Part shown: piece by piece, positions 7,978-17,052 of the stretch
How the letters are laid out: every line of letters starts with the position of its first letter
How positions within the stretch are numbered: the stretch's first letter is position 1
Source of the DNA: Prevotellaceae bacterium UBA1710
Lineage (GTDB): Bacteria; Bacteroidota; Bacteroidia; Bacteroidales; Bacteroidaceae
Length of the DNA stretch: 42,361 nucleotides
Direction of reading: 5' to 3'
Assembly: GCA_002317355.1 (NCBI GenBank)
Contig: DCJC01000066.1
Span: forward strand, 39,299-81,659
Translations under genes and position numbers: made by a program
Notes under the pieces: model-generated
Told to the model about the DNA's origin: nothing
Seen by the model: only the letters and a program-made list of their open reading frames with translations
Database searches by the model: none

Positions 7978-7985
7978 TATCTTTG
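7978..7985 (+). promoter_or_regulatory. Candidate internal -7 promoter element
   Basis: TATCTTTG matches TAnnTTTG within the 142-nt gap before the cytidylyltransferase fusion, one of the longer gaps in the cluster. The -33 region is only T-rich. It may give independent expression of 8071-10124. The rest of the gap shows no other structure. Confidence 0.35.
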
Positions 7986-8070
7986 ATTATTCATAATGAG
8001 AATCAGCTTTTGATTTCATGGTGTCTTCAGTATTGTACTTTGATATAGCGTACATAATTAGTTGAAATAA

Positions 8071-9417
8071 ATGAAAAAGGTTATTACATATGGTACATTT
8101 GACCTATTGCATCAGGGACATATCAACCTTCTTAGAAGAGCAAAAGAATTAGGGGATTATTTAATTGTTGGTGTTACAAGTGATTCTTTTGATCGGGGAA
8201 GAGGTAAACTAAATGTACGAAATAATGTTTTAGAACGGGTTGAATCTGTGAAGTGTACTGGATATGCGGATGAGGTTATTATAGAGGATTATATTGGACA
8301 AAAAATAGATGATATTCAAAAGTATGATGTTGATATCTTTGCAATAGGTTCTGATTGGGATGGTTGTTTTGATTATCTTAACGAATATACGACTGTGGTT
8401 TATCTCCCTCGAACAGAGGGTATTAGTAGTACCCAACTTCGTGCAGATTCCACAATAGATGTTAGAATTGGTGTTATCGGTTGTGGTCGTGTTGCTCAAA
8501 GATTTCCTACAGAATCTAATGTGGTTAATGGTGTGAAGGTAACTTCGGCTTACGATATTATTCCTCACATTTCTGAAACTTACTCGCTTTGTCATACAGG
8601 TATAAAGAAATGTAATTCGATAAGTGAACTTTATGATGAGGTTGATGCTGTATATATTGCGACACCACATCTCACTCATAATGAATTAATCAGGCAAAGT
8701 ATTGAAGCAGGAAAACATGTACTTGTAGAAACACCAATTGTTTTGAATAGTGAGCAGGCACAAGATTTATTTGAGTTAGCAGAGCAAAGAGGGGTTATTC
8801 TTATGGAGGCAAATAAAACAGCTCACTGTCCAGCATTCAATCATTTAATGGTAATGATAAAGAGTGGTGTGATAGGTGAAGTAGTTGATATAGATGCTTC
8901 TCTTTCAAAGTTGTTAACAAATAAATCTCTAAGAGAGTTTGATATTGAACAAGCTGGAGGTTCATTTTTTGAATTGGGAAGTTATCCCTTACTTCCTATA
9001 GTCAAGTTAATGGGATGTAATTATAAAAATTTGAATATCTATAGTCGTTTTGAAAATGGAGTGGATGTTTATACCAAAGGAGTGTTACTGTATCCAAAAT
9101 CTGTGTGCTCGTTCAAGTTAGGACTTGGTGTGAAAACAGAGGGAAATCTTGTTATATCTGGCACTAAAGGGTATGCATACGTTCCTGCTCCTTGGTGGAA
9201 AACTGATTATTTTGAACTTCGTTATGAAGATCAGAATATGAATCAGAAATTTTTCTATAAATGGGATGGTTATGGTCTTCGATACGAAATACAGGAATTT
9301 ATTTCATGTATAGTAAACAAGCGTTTTTCAACAGCTAGACTTCGTCGGCGTGAATCAGTTTGTATTGTGAAGATGATGCAGCAATTTGCAGAAGGAATTA
9401 ATATTTATAGAATTTAA
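8071..9417 (+). CDS. TagD-like cytidylyltransferase fused to a Gfo/Idh/MocA oxidoreductase domain
   Basis: Residues 1 to about 128 are a nucleotidyltransferase of the glycerol-3-phosphate cytidylyltransferase (TagD) type, with TYGTFDLLHQGHINLL (HxGH motif His14-His17) and a terminal RTEGISSTQLR that matches the family's ISTT/ISST signature. From residue 130 a Gfo/Idh/MocA domain follows: nucleotide loop IGVIGCGRVA (133-142), YIATPHLTHNELI, and GKHVLVETPIVL. The usual EKP motif reads E-T-P (220-222), so the catalytic lysine normally found there is absent. The C-terminal half is the expected alpha/beta substrate domain (GGSFFELGSYPL). The family logic is CTP plus a phosphorylated polyol or sugar giving a CDP-linked residue, with a linked redox step. 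The specific substrate is unknown. Confidence 0.88.
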   Translation: MKKVITYGTFDLLHQGHINLLRRAKELGDYLIVGVTSDSFDRGRGKLNVRNNVLERVESVKCTGYADEVIIEDYIGQKIDDIQKYDVDIFAIGSDWDGCFDYLNEYTTVVYLPRTEGISSTQLRADSTIDVRIGVIGCGRVAQRFPTESNVVNGVKVTSAYDIIPHISETYSLCHTGIKKCNSISELYDEVDAVYIATPHLTHNELIRQSIEAGKHVLVETPIVLNSEQAQDLFELAEQRGVILMEANKTAHCPAFNHLMVMIKSGVIGEVVDIDASLSKLLTNKSLREFDIEQAGGSFFELGSYPLLPIVKLMGCNYKNLNIYSRFENGVDVYTKGVLLYPKSVCSFKLGLGVKTEGNLVISGTKGYAYVPAPWWKTDYFELRYEDQNMNQKFFYKWDGYGLRYEIQEFISCIVNKRFSTARLRRRESVCIVKMMQQFAEGINIYRI

Positions 9418-9428
9418 AAAATATAATA

Positions 9429-10124
9429 ATGAAGATTGCTGTTGTTACAGGTGGCACTTCTGGCATTGGGTTGGGAGTTGCAAAGATGCTTTTAAGTAAA
9501 GGCTATTATGTTTATGCTACATATGTTGGTCATGATTTTTCTGGCATTATTGATAATTTTGAAGCAATAAAGTGTGACCAAAGCAAACGTGAAGAGGTAT
9601 ATAAATTTATTAATTACGTGAAGAGTAAAAATAATCATGTGGATTGTATTCTTTGTAATGCAGGAATGAGCATTCGAAAGAGTTTTGTTGATTATGAAGA
9701 TAATGATTGGGACAATATGATGGAAGTAGCAGTCAATTCTCATTATATCATGTGTAGAGAATTCTACCCGATAATTCCACATGGTAGTCGTATACTTTTT
9801 ACTGGTTCTCAGATGGGAATAAATCCTCACGCAATGGTGTTAGCTTATGGTGTTACAAAAGCTGCAATTCATGCATTTTGCAAGAATCTTGTAAAAGAAT
9901 TTGATGGTACTGGTACTACGGTAAATGCGGTTGTACCTGGTTTTGTTGAGACTCCTTGGCAGATAGATAAACCAGAAGAAATCAAACAAAATATATACAA
10001 GAAGACTGCCATTCATAGATTTGCTTCAATTGATGAAATAGTAGATGCATTCCGTTTTTGTATTGATAATTCATTTGTTAATGGAAGTTTGATAGAAGTT
10101 AATGGAGGTTATTCTTATAAATAG
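9429..10124 (+). CDS. Short-chain dehydrogenase/reductase
   Basis: A 231-residue classical SDR with the cofactor loop TGGTSGIG (residues 7-14), NAG in LCNAGMS, catalytic serine in FTGSQMG and Tyr140-xxx-Lys144 (YGVTK). The tail VNAVVPGFVETPW and SLIEVNGGYS match family structure. It starts 12 nt after the cytidylyltransferase/Gfo fusion and is likely co-expressed with it, so it probably reduces or oxidises an intermediate of the same pathway. A fatty-acid role (FabG) is unlikely given the context. After the stop comes a 110-nt AT-rich gap with two T8 runs and a small TCCTA/TAGGA hairpin (10184-10198). Confidence 0.88.
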   Translation: MKIAVVTGGTSGIGLGVAKMLLSKGYYVYATYVGHDFSGIIDNFEAIKCDQSKREEVYKFINYVKSKNNHVDCILCNAGMSIRKSFVDYEDNDWDNMMEVAVNSHYIMCREFYPIIPHGSRILFTGSQMGINPHAMVLAYGVTKAAIHAFCKNLVKEFDGTGTTVNAVVPGFVETPWQIDKPEEIKQNIYKKTAIHRFASIDEIVDAFRFCIDNSFVNGSLIEVNGGYSYK

Positions 10125-10234
10125 ATTATTGTTCTGTTTACATTTTTTTTCATCATTTGCTTTATTAAACTTTTTTTTATATTTCCTATTTTATAGGAGT
10201 ATAATGTCTATCACCATTATAGATATAAGATAAT

Positions 10235-11224
10235 ATGCATATAGGGGCGCGACAAGAGTATAAGGTTTTTGTTAGGACTATAACATTCAATCAGTCATTA
10301 TATATAAGAGACAATCTTGATGGTGTTGCAATGCAACAAACAAATTTCCCTTTTTTACATTTTGTAATTGATGATGCAAGTGTAGATGGTGAGCAAGATG
10401 TTATTATTGGTTGGTTAGACGAACATTGTGATATAGATAATGCTGAGTATATTGACACACCTTTGGCAAAGGTGATAATAGTCGGTCACAAAACAAATGT
10501 TAATTGCACTTATGTCGTTTATTTGCTCAAGCAAAATCTTTATAGTAATAATGAAGAGAAGAAAAAAATGTATATGCCTTGGCGTGAACATTGTGAGTAT
10601 GAGGCTCTTTGTGAAGGAGATGATTATTGGACTGATCCGAATAAACTTCAGAAACAGGTAGAATTCCTAGATAAAAATCCTGACTATACGATGTGTTTTC
10701 ATGCTGCAATTGTTCATTGGGAGAATTGTTCTAAGGAGGATAGGTTGTTTTGTAAAATTGAAGATCGGGAATACTCAGGTGAAGAAGTGTTCAGACAATG
10801 GACTATTGCTACTGCTTCGGTAGTTATGAGAATGTCCATTGTGAATAGTGAACTATTAAAACGGGCTTCACTAAATAGGACATTTATCTATGGAGATATA
10901 ATAATGTTTCTGACATGTGCTCATTATGGTAAACTTTATGGTATGTCTGATGTGATGTCTGTATATCGTAAACAGCCAGGTGGAGCTGTATATAATTATA
11001 ATGCAGAACGTCAAAAGAAACAAGCATACCATGAGTTGGAAATGTACAAGATTTTCGGAGATAGATATAAAGATATTTCTATTCAACGATTTTCAAAATC
11101 AGCAATGGAAGCTTTTTGGGGGGTAAAAGCAAATGGAAAGATTGATTTGAAATTGCTTCTTGATATTGCAATTTGTTCTCCATCAACATTATTACATGAG
11201 ATAATTAAGAGAATAAGAGGGTAA
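10235..11224 (+). CDS. Family 2 glycosyltransferase
   Basis: A 329-residue GT2-like enzyme. The fold is recognised from the FVIDDASVDGEQDVI segment and from YEALCEGDDYWTDPNKLQKQ, where Glu127-Gly128-Asp129-Asp130 is the metal/nucleotide-sugar site. The N-terminal strand is less canonical (YKVFVRTITFNQSLYIRDNL). There are no membrane segments, so it should act at the inner face of the cytoplasmic membrane, adding one sugar to the lipid-linked repeat. The Wzx flippase gene begins three bases after its stop. Donor sugar and linkage cannot be told. Confidence 0.85.
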   Translation: MHIGARQEYKVFVRTITFNQSLYIRDNLDGVAMQQTNFPFLHFVIDDASVDGEQDVIIGWLDEHCDIDNAEYIDTPLAKVIIVGHKTNVNCTYVVYLLKQNLYSNNEEKKKMYMPWREHCEYEALCEGDDYWTDPNKLQKQVEFLDKNPDYTMCFHAAIVHWENCSKEDRLFCKIEDREYSGEEVFRQWTIATASVVMRMSIVNSELLKRASLNRTFIYGDIIMFLTCAHYGKLYGMSDVMSVYRKQPGGAVYNYNAERQKKQAYHELEMYKIFGDRYKDISIQRFSKSAMEAFWGVKANGKIDLKLLLDIAICSPSTLLHEIIKRIRG

Positions 11225-11226
11225 CA

Positions 11227-12669
11227 ATGGCTGAAGAGAATCTTAAATCAAAGACCAAAAAAGGGGTATACTGGAAATTTGCAGATCTGGTGGCTAATCA
11301 GGGGATGCAATTCGTCGTCGGTATCTTCATGGCACGTATGCTTTCGCCAGAAGACTACGGCATCACTGCTATTCCTGCCGTATTCATGGCTATTGCAGGA
11401 ATATTTGCCAGTGCAGGTTTCGGTCAGGCTATGGTTCGCAAGAAAGAGTTGAAAGAAGAAGATCTTTCAACAGCTTTTTACTATAGTACTGGCGTGGGAG
11501 TTATCATCTATGCAATCTTATTTCTGGTAGCTCCATATGTTGCGGAATTTTATGATGTACCTGTTCTAAAATGGTTGATTCGTGTTACTGGATTAGGATT
11601 CGTTTATGGCCCTTTGGGAACTCCACAAAGTATAATTCTACAACGCCGACTGGATTTTGCTACTCCAACTAAAATAGGCATTGTGGCAAAAATAATATCT
11701 GGTATTATTGGAATTTCAATGGCATTCTATGGTTATGGAGTATGGGCTTTAACTATATCAACCATGGCAGCAGGAATATTCTCGCTGATATGCAATTGTG
11801 TCGTTGTACGCTGGTATCCAAAGACAGGTTGGTCAAAAGATTCTTTCAGTTATTTATGGGGCTATGGTAATAAATATATGGCATCGCGTCTAATAGATAC
11901 TGTGTATAGTAATATAACACCAATTTTTATTGGTAAGTATTATTCACCTGCAGATCTTGGAAATTATAATCGTGCTCAAGGATATGCAGCTTTGCCATCT
12001 CAAACATTAACGGGAGTTATACAAAATGTATCATTTCCTGTTTTAAGTAAACTTCAGGATGATGATGAAAAACTTGTTGCAGGATATCGTCGTATGATTA
12101 ATACTACAGCCTTTCTGGTCTTTCCATGTATGATGCTTCTTGCTGCATTAGCTAAACCATTAGTTATTGCATTGATAACAGAGAAATGGTTGTCATGCGT
12201 TATATTGCTTCAGATAATATGTTTTTCACAGATGTGGTATCCAATCCATGCTATGAATCTTAATCTCCTTTTGGTAAAAGGTAGAACTGATTTATTCCTT
12301 AAACTTGAGATTGTTAAGAAAATTTATGGAATATGTATTCTTGCAGCTACTTTACCTTTTGGTCTTATCATATTTTGTGTAGGAGGTATTTTTAGCTGTA
12401 TCATTAGTCTTTTTGTTAATACATGGTACAATGGAAAAATTGTTGATTTTGGTTTTTGGGGACAGATGAAGGATCTTATGCCGATATTCTTCCTTTCATT
12501 TCTTGTCTTCTGTGTAACATTAGGAATTACATACATCATACCAAATGAGTGGTTACAGATTCTAGTTGGTGGTACGATTGGTGTAATTCTCTATCTGTGT
12601 ATCGCATATTTTACTAAGATGCATGAGCTTGAGGATGTTAAGTATATGTTGAAAAAAAATAATGATTAA
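11227..12669 (+). CDS. wzx: Wzx-type polysaccharide flippase
   Basis: A 480-residue polytopic membrane protein of the MOP/polysaccharide-transport family. It starts with a soluble KTKKGVYWKFADLVANQGMQ segment typical of the WzxC-like group, followed by MLSPEDYGITAIPAVFMAI and about a dozen or more hydrophobic helices through the protein. It would translocate the undecaprenyl-pyrophosphate-linked repeat unit across the inner membrane. It is the only flippase candidate in the cluster. Base composition is slightly less AT-rich over the first ~200 nt than in neighbouring glycosyltransferase genes. Its 3' end overlaps the next GT2 gene by 8 nt. Confidence 0.9.
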   Translation: MAEENLKSKTKKGVYWKFADLVANQGMQFVVGIFMARMLSPEDYGITAIPAVFMAIAGIFASAGFGQAMVRKKELKEEDLSTAFYYSTGVGVIIYAILFLVAPYVAEFYDVPVLKWLIRVTGLGFVYGPLGTPQSIILQRRLDFATPTKIGIVAKIISGIIGISMAFYGYGVWALTISTMAAGIFSLICNCVVVRWYPKTGWSKDSFSYLWGYGNKYMASRLIDTVYSNITPIFIGKYYSPADLGNYNRAQGYAALPSQTLTGVIQNVSFPVLSKLQDDDEKLVAGYRRMINTTAFLVFPCMMLLAALAKPLVIALITEKWLSCVILLQIICFSQMWYPIHAMNLNLLLVKGRTDLFLKLEIVKKIYGICILAATLPFGLIIFCVGGIFSCIISLFVNTWYNGKIVDFGFWGQMKDLMPIFFLSFLVFCVTLGITYIIPNEWLQILVGGTIGVILYLCIAYFTKMHELEDVKYMLKKNND

Positions 12670-13630
12670 GGTTTCAATAATAATCCCAATATACAATGTA
12701 AAGGATTATATTACAGATTGTTTGAATTCTGTGATTGCTCAGACCTTGAAGTCTGGAATAGAATGTATTCTTGTGGATGATTGTGGGCAAGATGATAGTG
12801 TTGCCATTGCAAAGAAACTTCTTAAGACACAAGAATATATGGATGCTATAAAGCAAGGAATTGATTTTATGATTTTGCATCATGAGCATAATCGTGGTCT
12901 TTCTGCAGCACGAAATACAGGTATCGGTGCAGCAAGAGGGAAATATGTATTTTTTCTTGATAGTGATGATGAGATATTGCCAAATTGCATTGAGGATATG
13001 TTGGCAACATCTGAAAGGTATGGAGATATTGATTTAGTGCAAGGATCATATACTAAGACACCTGGATATATAAATACTTCTTTAAAACGTCCTTTCGAAG
13101 ATTTTACGGATGATAGAAAGAAGGCAAAGGCATGTTTGTTGAGTTATGATATTAATCCTGTAACCGCTCAAAACCGTCTTGTGCGTCGTCAATTGATACT
13201 GGATAATGATATATATTTCAAGGAAGGTATTATTCATGAGGATAATCATTGGACATTCTTTCTTGCAAAGCATATAAAGACGATGGCTATATGCAAAATA
13301 CCTACGTATTATCATCGGTATAATCCTAATTCTATAACCCATTGTCGTAACATGGAAAAGGAAATATTTGCATATAGTACCCTCATTAATGATTTTTCTT
13401 CTAGTATCGATCCAATCTTACCTGGACATCAGAAAGAATTATTATTGAATACTTTGACAATGACGTTAAATGCTGGGTATTATCATGATGAATTTCATAA
13501 ATGTAATCTTATTGATGCTGTGATGTCTAAAAATAATATATTTGAGAAAATCTTATTGAAGAGATATATTACTAGCAGAGATTCAAAAGTCTTGCATTTA
13601 TTGATTAGATTATTTAAATTTATGGAGTAA
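12662..13630 (+). CDS. Family 2 glycosyltransferase
   Basis: A 322-residue GT2 enzyme with the N-terminal SIIIPIYNVKDYITDCLNSV, LVDDCGQDDSVAIAK, GLSAARNTGIGAARGKY and the metal site FFLDSDDE. The region around EDNHWTFFLAKH is the typical acceptor/catalytic part. It overlaps the wzx gene by 8 nt (ATG 12662, upstream TAA 12667), implying translational coupling. An 86-nt gap without visible structure follows. Substrate unknown. Confidence 0.9.
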   Translation: MIKVSIIIPIYNVKDYITDCLNSVIAQTLKSGIECILVDDCGQDDSVAIAKKLLKTQEYMDAIKQGIDFMILHHEHNRGLSAARNTGIGAARGKYVFFLDSDDEILPNCIEDMLATSERYGDIDLVQGSYTKTPGYINTSLKRPFEDFTDDRKKAKACLLSYDINPVTAQNRLVRRQLILDNDIYFKEGIIHEDNHWTFFLAKHIKTMAICKIPTYYHRYNPNSITHCRNMEKEIFAYSTLINDFSSSIDPILPGHQKELLLNTLTMTLNAGYYHDEFHKCNLIDAVMSKNNIFEKILLKRYITSRDSKVLHLLIRLFKFME

Positions 13631-13716
13631 ATGTATATACGTATGGGAAGATATATTGTCTAACGTACACAAAATATACTTTATTTTTTTTTAGCGTGTA
13701 ATAAATTTTATTTATT

Positions 13717-14661
13717 ATGATGAATAGACTTGCTATTGTTGTTCCATGCTACAAAGAAGAAGCTGTTCTTGAGGAAACGACGTTTAGATTGACAGAAGTA
13801 TTAGATGAGTTAATAAGTGAAAACGCGGTATCTGCTAATAGTTTTATTCTTTATGTTAATGATGGAAGTACTGATCATACATGGCCTCTTATTTCTAAAT
13901 TGCACAATGCCAATAAATATGTAAAAGGTGTTAATTTAGCAGGTAATGTCGGGCATCAGAAGGCTTTATGGGCAGGATTATCTGTAGCAAAAGATTGTGC
14001 AGATATTATAGTCTCAATAGATGCTGATTTACAAGATGATGTGAATGCAATCAAGGCAATGGTGCAGAAATATCATGATGGATGTGATATCGTATATGGT
14101 GTTCGTAATGAGCGTAAGACAGATACCTGGTTCAAGCGTACTACTGCTCTTGGATTTTATAAGGTAATGAATCTTATGGGGACAAAGACCATTTACAATC
14201 ATGCAGATTATCGATTGATGAGTAAACGTGCCGTGGAATATCTTTTGCAATTTAAAGAACGGAATTTGTTTATACGTGGTCTTGTTCCATTGGTAGGCTA
14301 TAAAACGGATTGTGTATATTATAATCGTGCAGAACGTTTTGCTGGTGAAAGTAAGTATCCATTAAGTAAAATGCTGAATTTTGCAGTTGATGGAATAACT
14401 TCTTTTTCTGTTAAGCCTATTAGAATGATATTCAGTTTGGGAATTTTTTTCATGCTGATTGCTTTATGTGTACTTGTTTGGATTTTTTATTCATATTTAA
14501 AAGGGCAAGTGGTGCCAGGATGGTCTTCATTAATGCTATCTGTTTGGTTCTGTTCTGGATGTGTGTTGACTGGACTTGGTGTTGTTGGAGAGTATATAGG
14601 AAAAATTTATATAGAATCCAAGGAGAGACCTTTTTATAATATTGAGGATATTTTAATTTGA
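13717..14661 (+). CDS. GtrB/DPM1-like polyprenyl-phosphate glycosyltransferase
   Basis: A 314-residue GT2 enzyme of the dolichol-phosphate-mannose synthase-like class. Motifs are AIVVPCYKEEAVLEETTF, LYVNDGSTDHTW, GNVGHQKALWAGL and the metal site SIDADLQDD. Two hydrophobic helices lie at the C-terminus (about residues 232-258 and 268-290), as in GtrB. Such enzymes charge undecaprenyl phosphate with a single sugar that a GT-C membrane transferase then uses on the periplasmic face. The next gene is a polytopic GT-C candidate, giving the usual donor/transferase pair. Two adjacent ATGs (13717, 13720) make the start ambiguous by one codon. Confidence 0.88.
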   Translation: MMNRLAIVVPCYKEEAVLEETTFRLTEVLDELISENAVSANSFILYVNDGSTDHTWPLISKLHNANKYVKGVNLAGNVGHQKALWAGLSVAKDCADIIVSIDADLQDDVNAIKAMVQKYHDGCDIVYGVRNERKTDTWFKRTTALGFYKVMNLMGTKTIYNHADYRLMSKRAVEYLLQFKERNLFIRGLVPLVGYKTDCVYYNRAERFAGESKYPLSKMLNFAVDGITSFSVKPIRMIFSLGIFFMLIALCVLVWIFYSYLKGQVVPGWSSLMLSVWFCSGCVLTGLGVVGEYIGKIYIESKERPFYNIEDILI

Positions 14662-14677
14662 TATAAAACAGAGTTTT

Positions 14678-16054
14678 ATGTTGGAAATATTGAAAAAGTA
14701 TACCATAGTGCAATGGTTGTTTATAATACCAATAATTATATTTTTTATAAGTATGAATATTGGTATCATAAAATATAATATTTTGTGGGTTTCTCTACCT
14801 ACAATCTTTGGTGCATTTGCGTGTTTGTACTTATATAACAAGTATTACAATAAGTTTACTTTAGTAATATCCGATAAAGTATATTATTATACTTTATTAT
14901 TAATTTTTATAGTGTCGTTTGTCGGAAATGCTTTAGTTGTATATAATGTACCTTTGGCTTATTACAGTGATTTTATAATAACAAGAGATCAAGCAATATA
15001 TCTTGCAAAAGATTATGCAATTAAGCCAGTTTTCTCTGATTATTACCATTCTTATCCGTTTAATATTAATAATGTTGTAATTATAGGTTGGTTATATAAA
15101 TTGACTGGGAACTATCATCATGTGGAGATGATTACATCAACGTTGGTTAATATTACTGCGATATTAACAGGTATGTCAGTAAGGAATTTTACTGAGAAAA
15201 AAATAATGGCAATAGTTGTCGCTATTGTATATGAATTTTATTCTATGTTTTGTTTGAAGACTTATATGCCTTATTCTTCAAATCTTGTAATGATCTTTCC
15301 TATATTGATGGTCTTTATCTATTCGGGAAACTTAAATAAATATTTGAAAATATTCCTTATGATTTTGATTGCTGCAATAGGATATAGGATTAAGTTTACG
15401 GCTTTAATTCCATTAATTGGTATTGTAATAATAGAGAGTTATTCAGTTTGTAAAAATAAGGATTTACGATCTGTAATGGTATTTGTTTTTTCTATATTGT
15501 TGTGTTTTTGTGTTACTACTTATGCCAGGCAATGTGTTCTTGATAAAATAAAGTATGAGCCGGATCCAACAATTGAACATAATGTTATATTTTATCTTGC
15601 GATGGGGCAGAATAATGAGTACGGTGGTCAGTATTATAAACCTATCGCGGACATTGGGGATATTCATCGACCAAAGGCTGAACGTGACGAGCTTTTTGGG
15701 CAAATGGCTATTGATGAGTTTAGGTCAAGAAGTTTTGTTGGTCAAATTAAATTCTTTATGAGTAAAATTGCTATTTGTTGGGGAGAAATTCATCAGGATC
15801 ATTTGTATTTTAGTTCCTTGGATAATTTCATATTGGCAATTCGTCATCTCACATGGTATCTTGCTTTATTCGTAATGTCTTTAGGCGTTTTTCTAATGAA
15901 AGATAAAAGGTTTTATTCTCTACTGTTGGGGATTTTTGGTTCTATAGCTTATTTGTATTTGTCTGAAGCTGGTGCCAGATATGTTATAATGTATTCACCT
16001 ATTGTTTATGTAATGATGGGGTGGGTTTTCGCTTTAATGAAAGATAGAAAATGA
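14678..16054 (+). CDS. Polytopic membrane protein, probable GT-C glycosyltransferase
   Basis: A 458-residue integral membrane protein with roughly ten hydrophobic helices. The first periplasmic loop after helix 2-3 carries DFIITRDQAIYLAKDYA, an acidic-residue loop in the place where GT-C transferases have their catalytic aspartate, and the C-terminal part has the LYLSEAGARYVIMYSPIVYVMM pattern of family 39-like proteins. It follows the GtrB-like gene by 16 nt, so it is a good candidate to transfer the lipid-linked sugar to the growing glycan in the periplasm. Sequence similarity within GT-C families is low, so the call rests on topology plus context. Its stop overlaps the next ATG (ATGA). Confidence 0.65.
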   Translation: MLEILKKYTIVQWLFIIPIIIFFISMNIGIIKYNILWVSLPTIFGAFACLYLYNKYYNKFTLVISDKVYYYTLLLIFIVSFVGNALVVYNVPLAYYSDFIITRDQAIYLAKDYAIKPVFSDYYHSYPFNINNVVIIGWLYKLTGNYHHVEMITSTLVNITAILTGMSVRNFTEKKIMAIVVAIVYEFYSMFCLKTYMPYSSNLVMIFPILMVFIYSGNLNKYLKIFLMILIAAIGYRIKFTALIPLIGIVIIESYSVCKNKDLRSVMVFVFSILLCFCVTTYARQCVLDKIKYEPDPTIEHNVIFYLAMGQNNEYGGQYYKPIADIGDIHRPKAERDELFGQMAIDEFRSRSFVGQIKFFMSKIAICWGEIHQDHLYFSSLDNFILAIRHLTWYLALFVMSLGVFLMKDKRFYSLLLGIFGSIAYLYLSEAGARYVIMYSPIVYVMMGWVFALMKDRK

Positions 16055-17050
16055 AAAGAGAATTATGGGCAGACTATGTAAAGGTTGTTGCTATCTTTCT
16101 TATGCAGATGTGTCATTTCCATTTGGCTTCAATAGATGCAACAATATTTATATATATGTTCCACATGCCAGTTTTTTTCTTTGTTTCTGGATATTTTGAT
16201 AAAGGAAAATCAATATCAAAGGATATTATATTGAAAAACGTTAGAACATTAATAGTGCCTTATGTTTTTTTTTCTTTGTTATCAATACCTTTTTTCTTGT
16301 CTGTGGTTGTCCGTCATCCAGAATTGTATGGATATAATCCCATATATCAGCAGATTCTTAAGATGATAATAGGAATAGCAATTATGGATGATACCATAAA
16401 GCCATTCGCTTTTCTACCTTGTCCTGAATTGTGGTTCCTCGTTGCCTTGTTTTGGGTGCGAATTTCTTTCTCTTTATTATTTCTCTCTGTTAGAAAGCAA
16501 GGTTGGGTTATTTTTTTATTTGTGATCTTTATGTTTTCTATAGGATTAATCTATAGACCACCATATTTTTCATGGGATTCAGCGTGTTTTGCTTTTCCTT
16601 TTTATATAGTTGGATATATCACAAAAAGAAATGAGTTGTTAAAATATTTTGCAAATCGATTGGTTTGTGTTCTTTCTGTTTTTTTTGGGCATAATTTATT
16701 TGGTCTTTATAGGTATGCAAAACGGTTATGTACATATTGATAAAGTAATTCCTGGTGAAAGTTATTTAATGTTTTACATTAATGGTACAATAGGCTCAGT
16801 TGTACTCGTGTTATTGTGTAGGTTTTATAAAGGGAATTCGAAGAATATATTTAGTCGCATAGGGCAATCTACGATAACGATATTAGGAACTCACATGTTT
16901 TTATTATATGTTTTTATCATTTGTATAGGGTATGAAATGAATCCAATTCCTTTTGGACTATGTTTGACGATGTGTATAATTTCAACAATTAGTGGCACGT
17001 TATTACATCATATAATTTTGAAACGAATTCCTTTTGTATTAGGTAGATAA
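16051..17050 (+). pseudogene. Acyltransferase-3 family O-acyltransferase, out of frame at a T8 tract
   Basis: The first frame (16051-16740) gives a membrane acyltransferase start: KRELWADYVKVVAIFLMQMC, then FMFHMPVFFFVSGYFDKG-like helices typical of the Acyl_transf_3 family that O-acetylates surface glycans. At a run of eight T (16679-16686) the frame changes: continuing in the next frame gives LGIIYLVFIGMQNGYVHIDK and further membrane helices to a stop at 17050. With seven T the two parts would fuse into a 332-residue protein, the normal family length, whereas the unshifted frame ends 54 nt after the tract in an unrelated tail. Either the gene is switched off by slipped-strand phase variation, or it is a fixed mutation or a sequencing indel. 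Confidence 0.8.
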
Positions 17051-17052
17051 TT

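Noticed and set aside
6990..9417. Phosphocholine decoration (lic operon)
   Set aside because: LicD is present, but there is no choline kinase, choline transporter or LicC-type choline cytidylyltransferase; the cytidylyltransferase is TagD-like and fused to Gfo/Idh.
4127..10124. Phosphonate biosynthesis
   Set aside because: No PEP mutase or phosphonopyruvate decarboxylase is present, and the MBL protein is more UlaG-like than PhnP-like.
10141..10180. T8 runs in the gap before 10235 as phase-variable promoter
   Set aside because: No TAnnTTTG element is found nearby and the runs are typical of AT-rich gaps.
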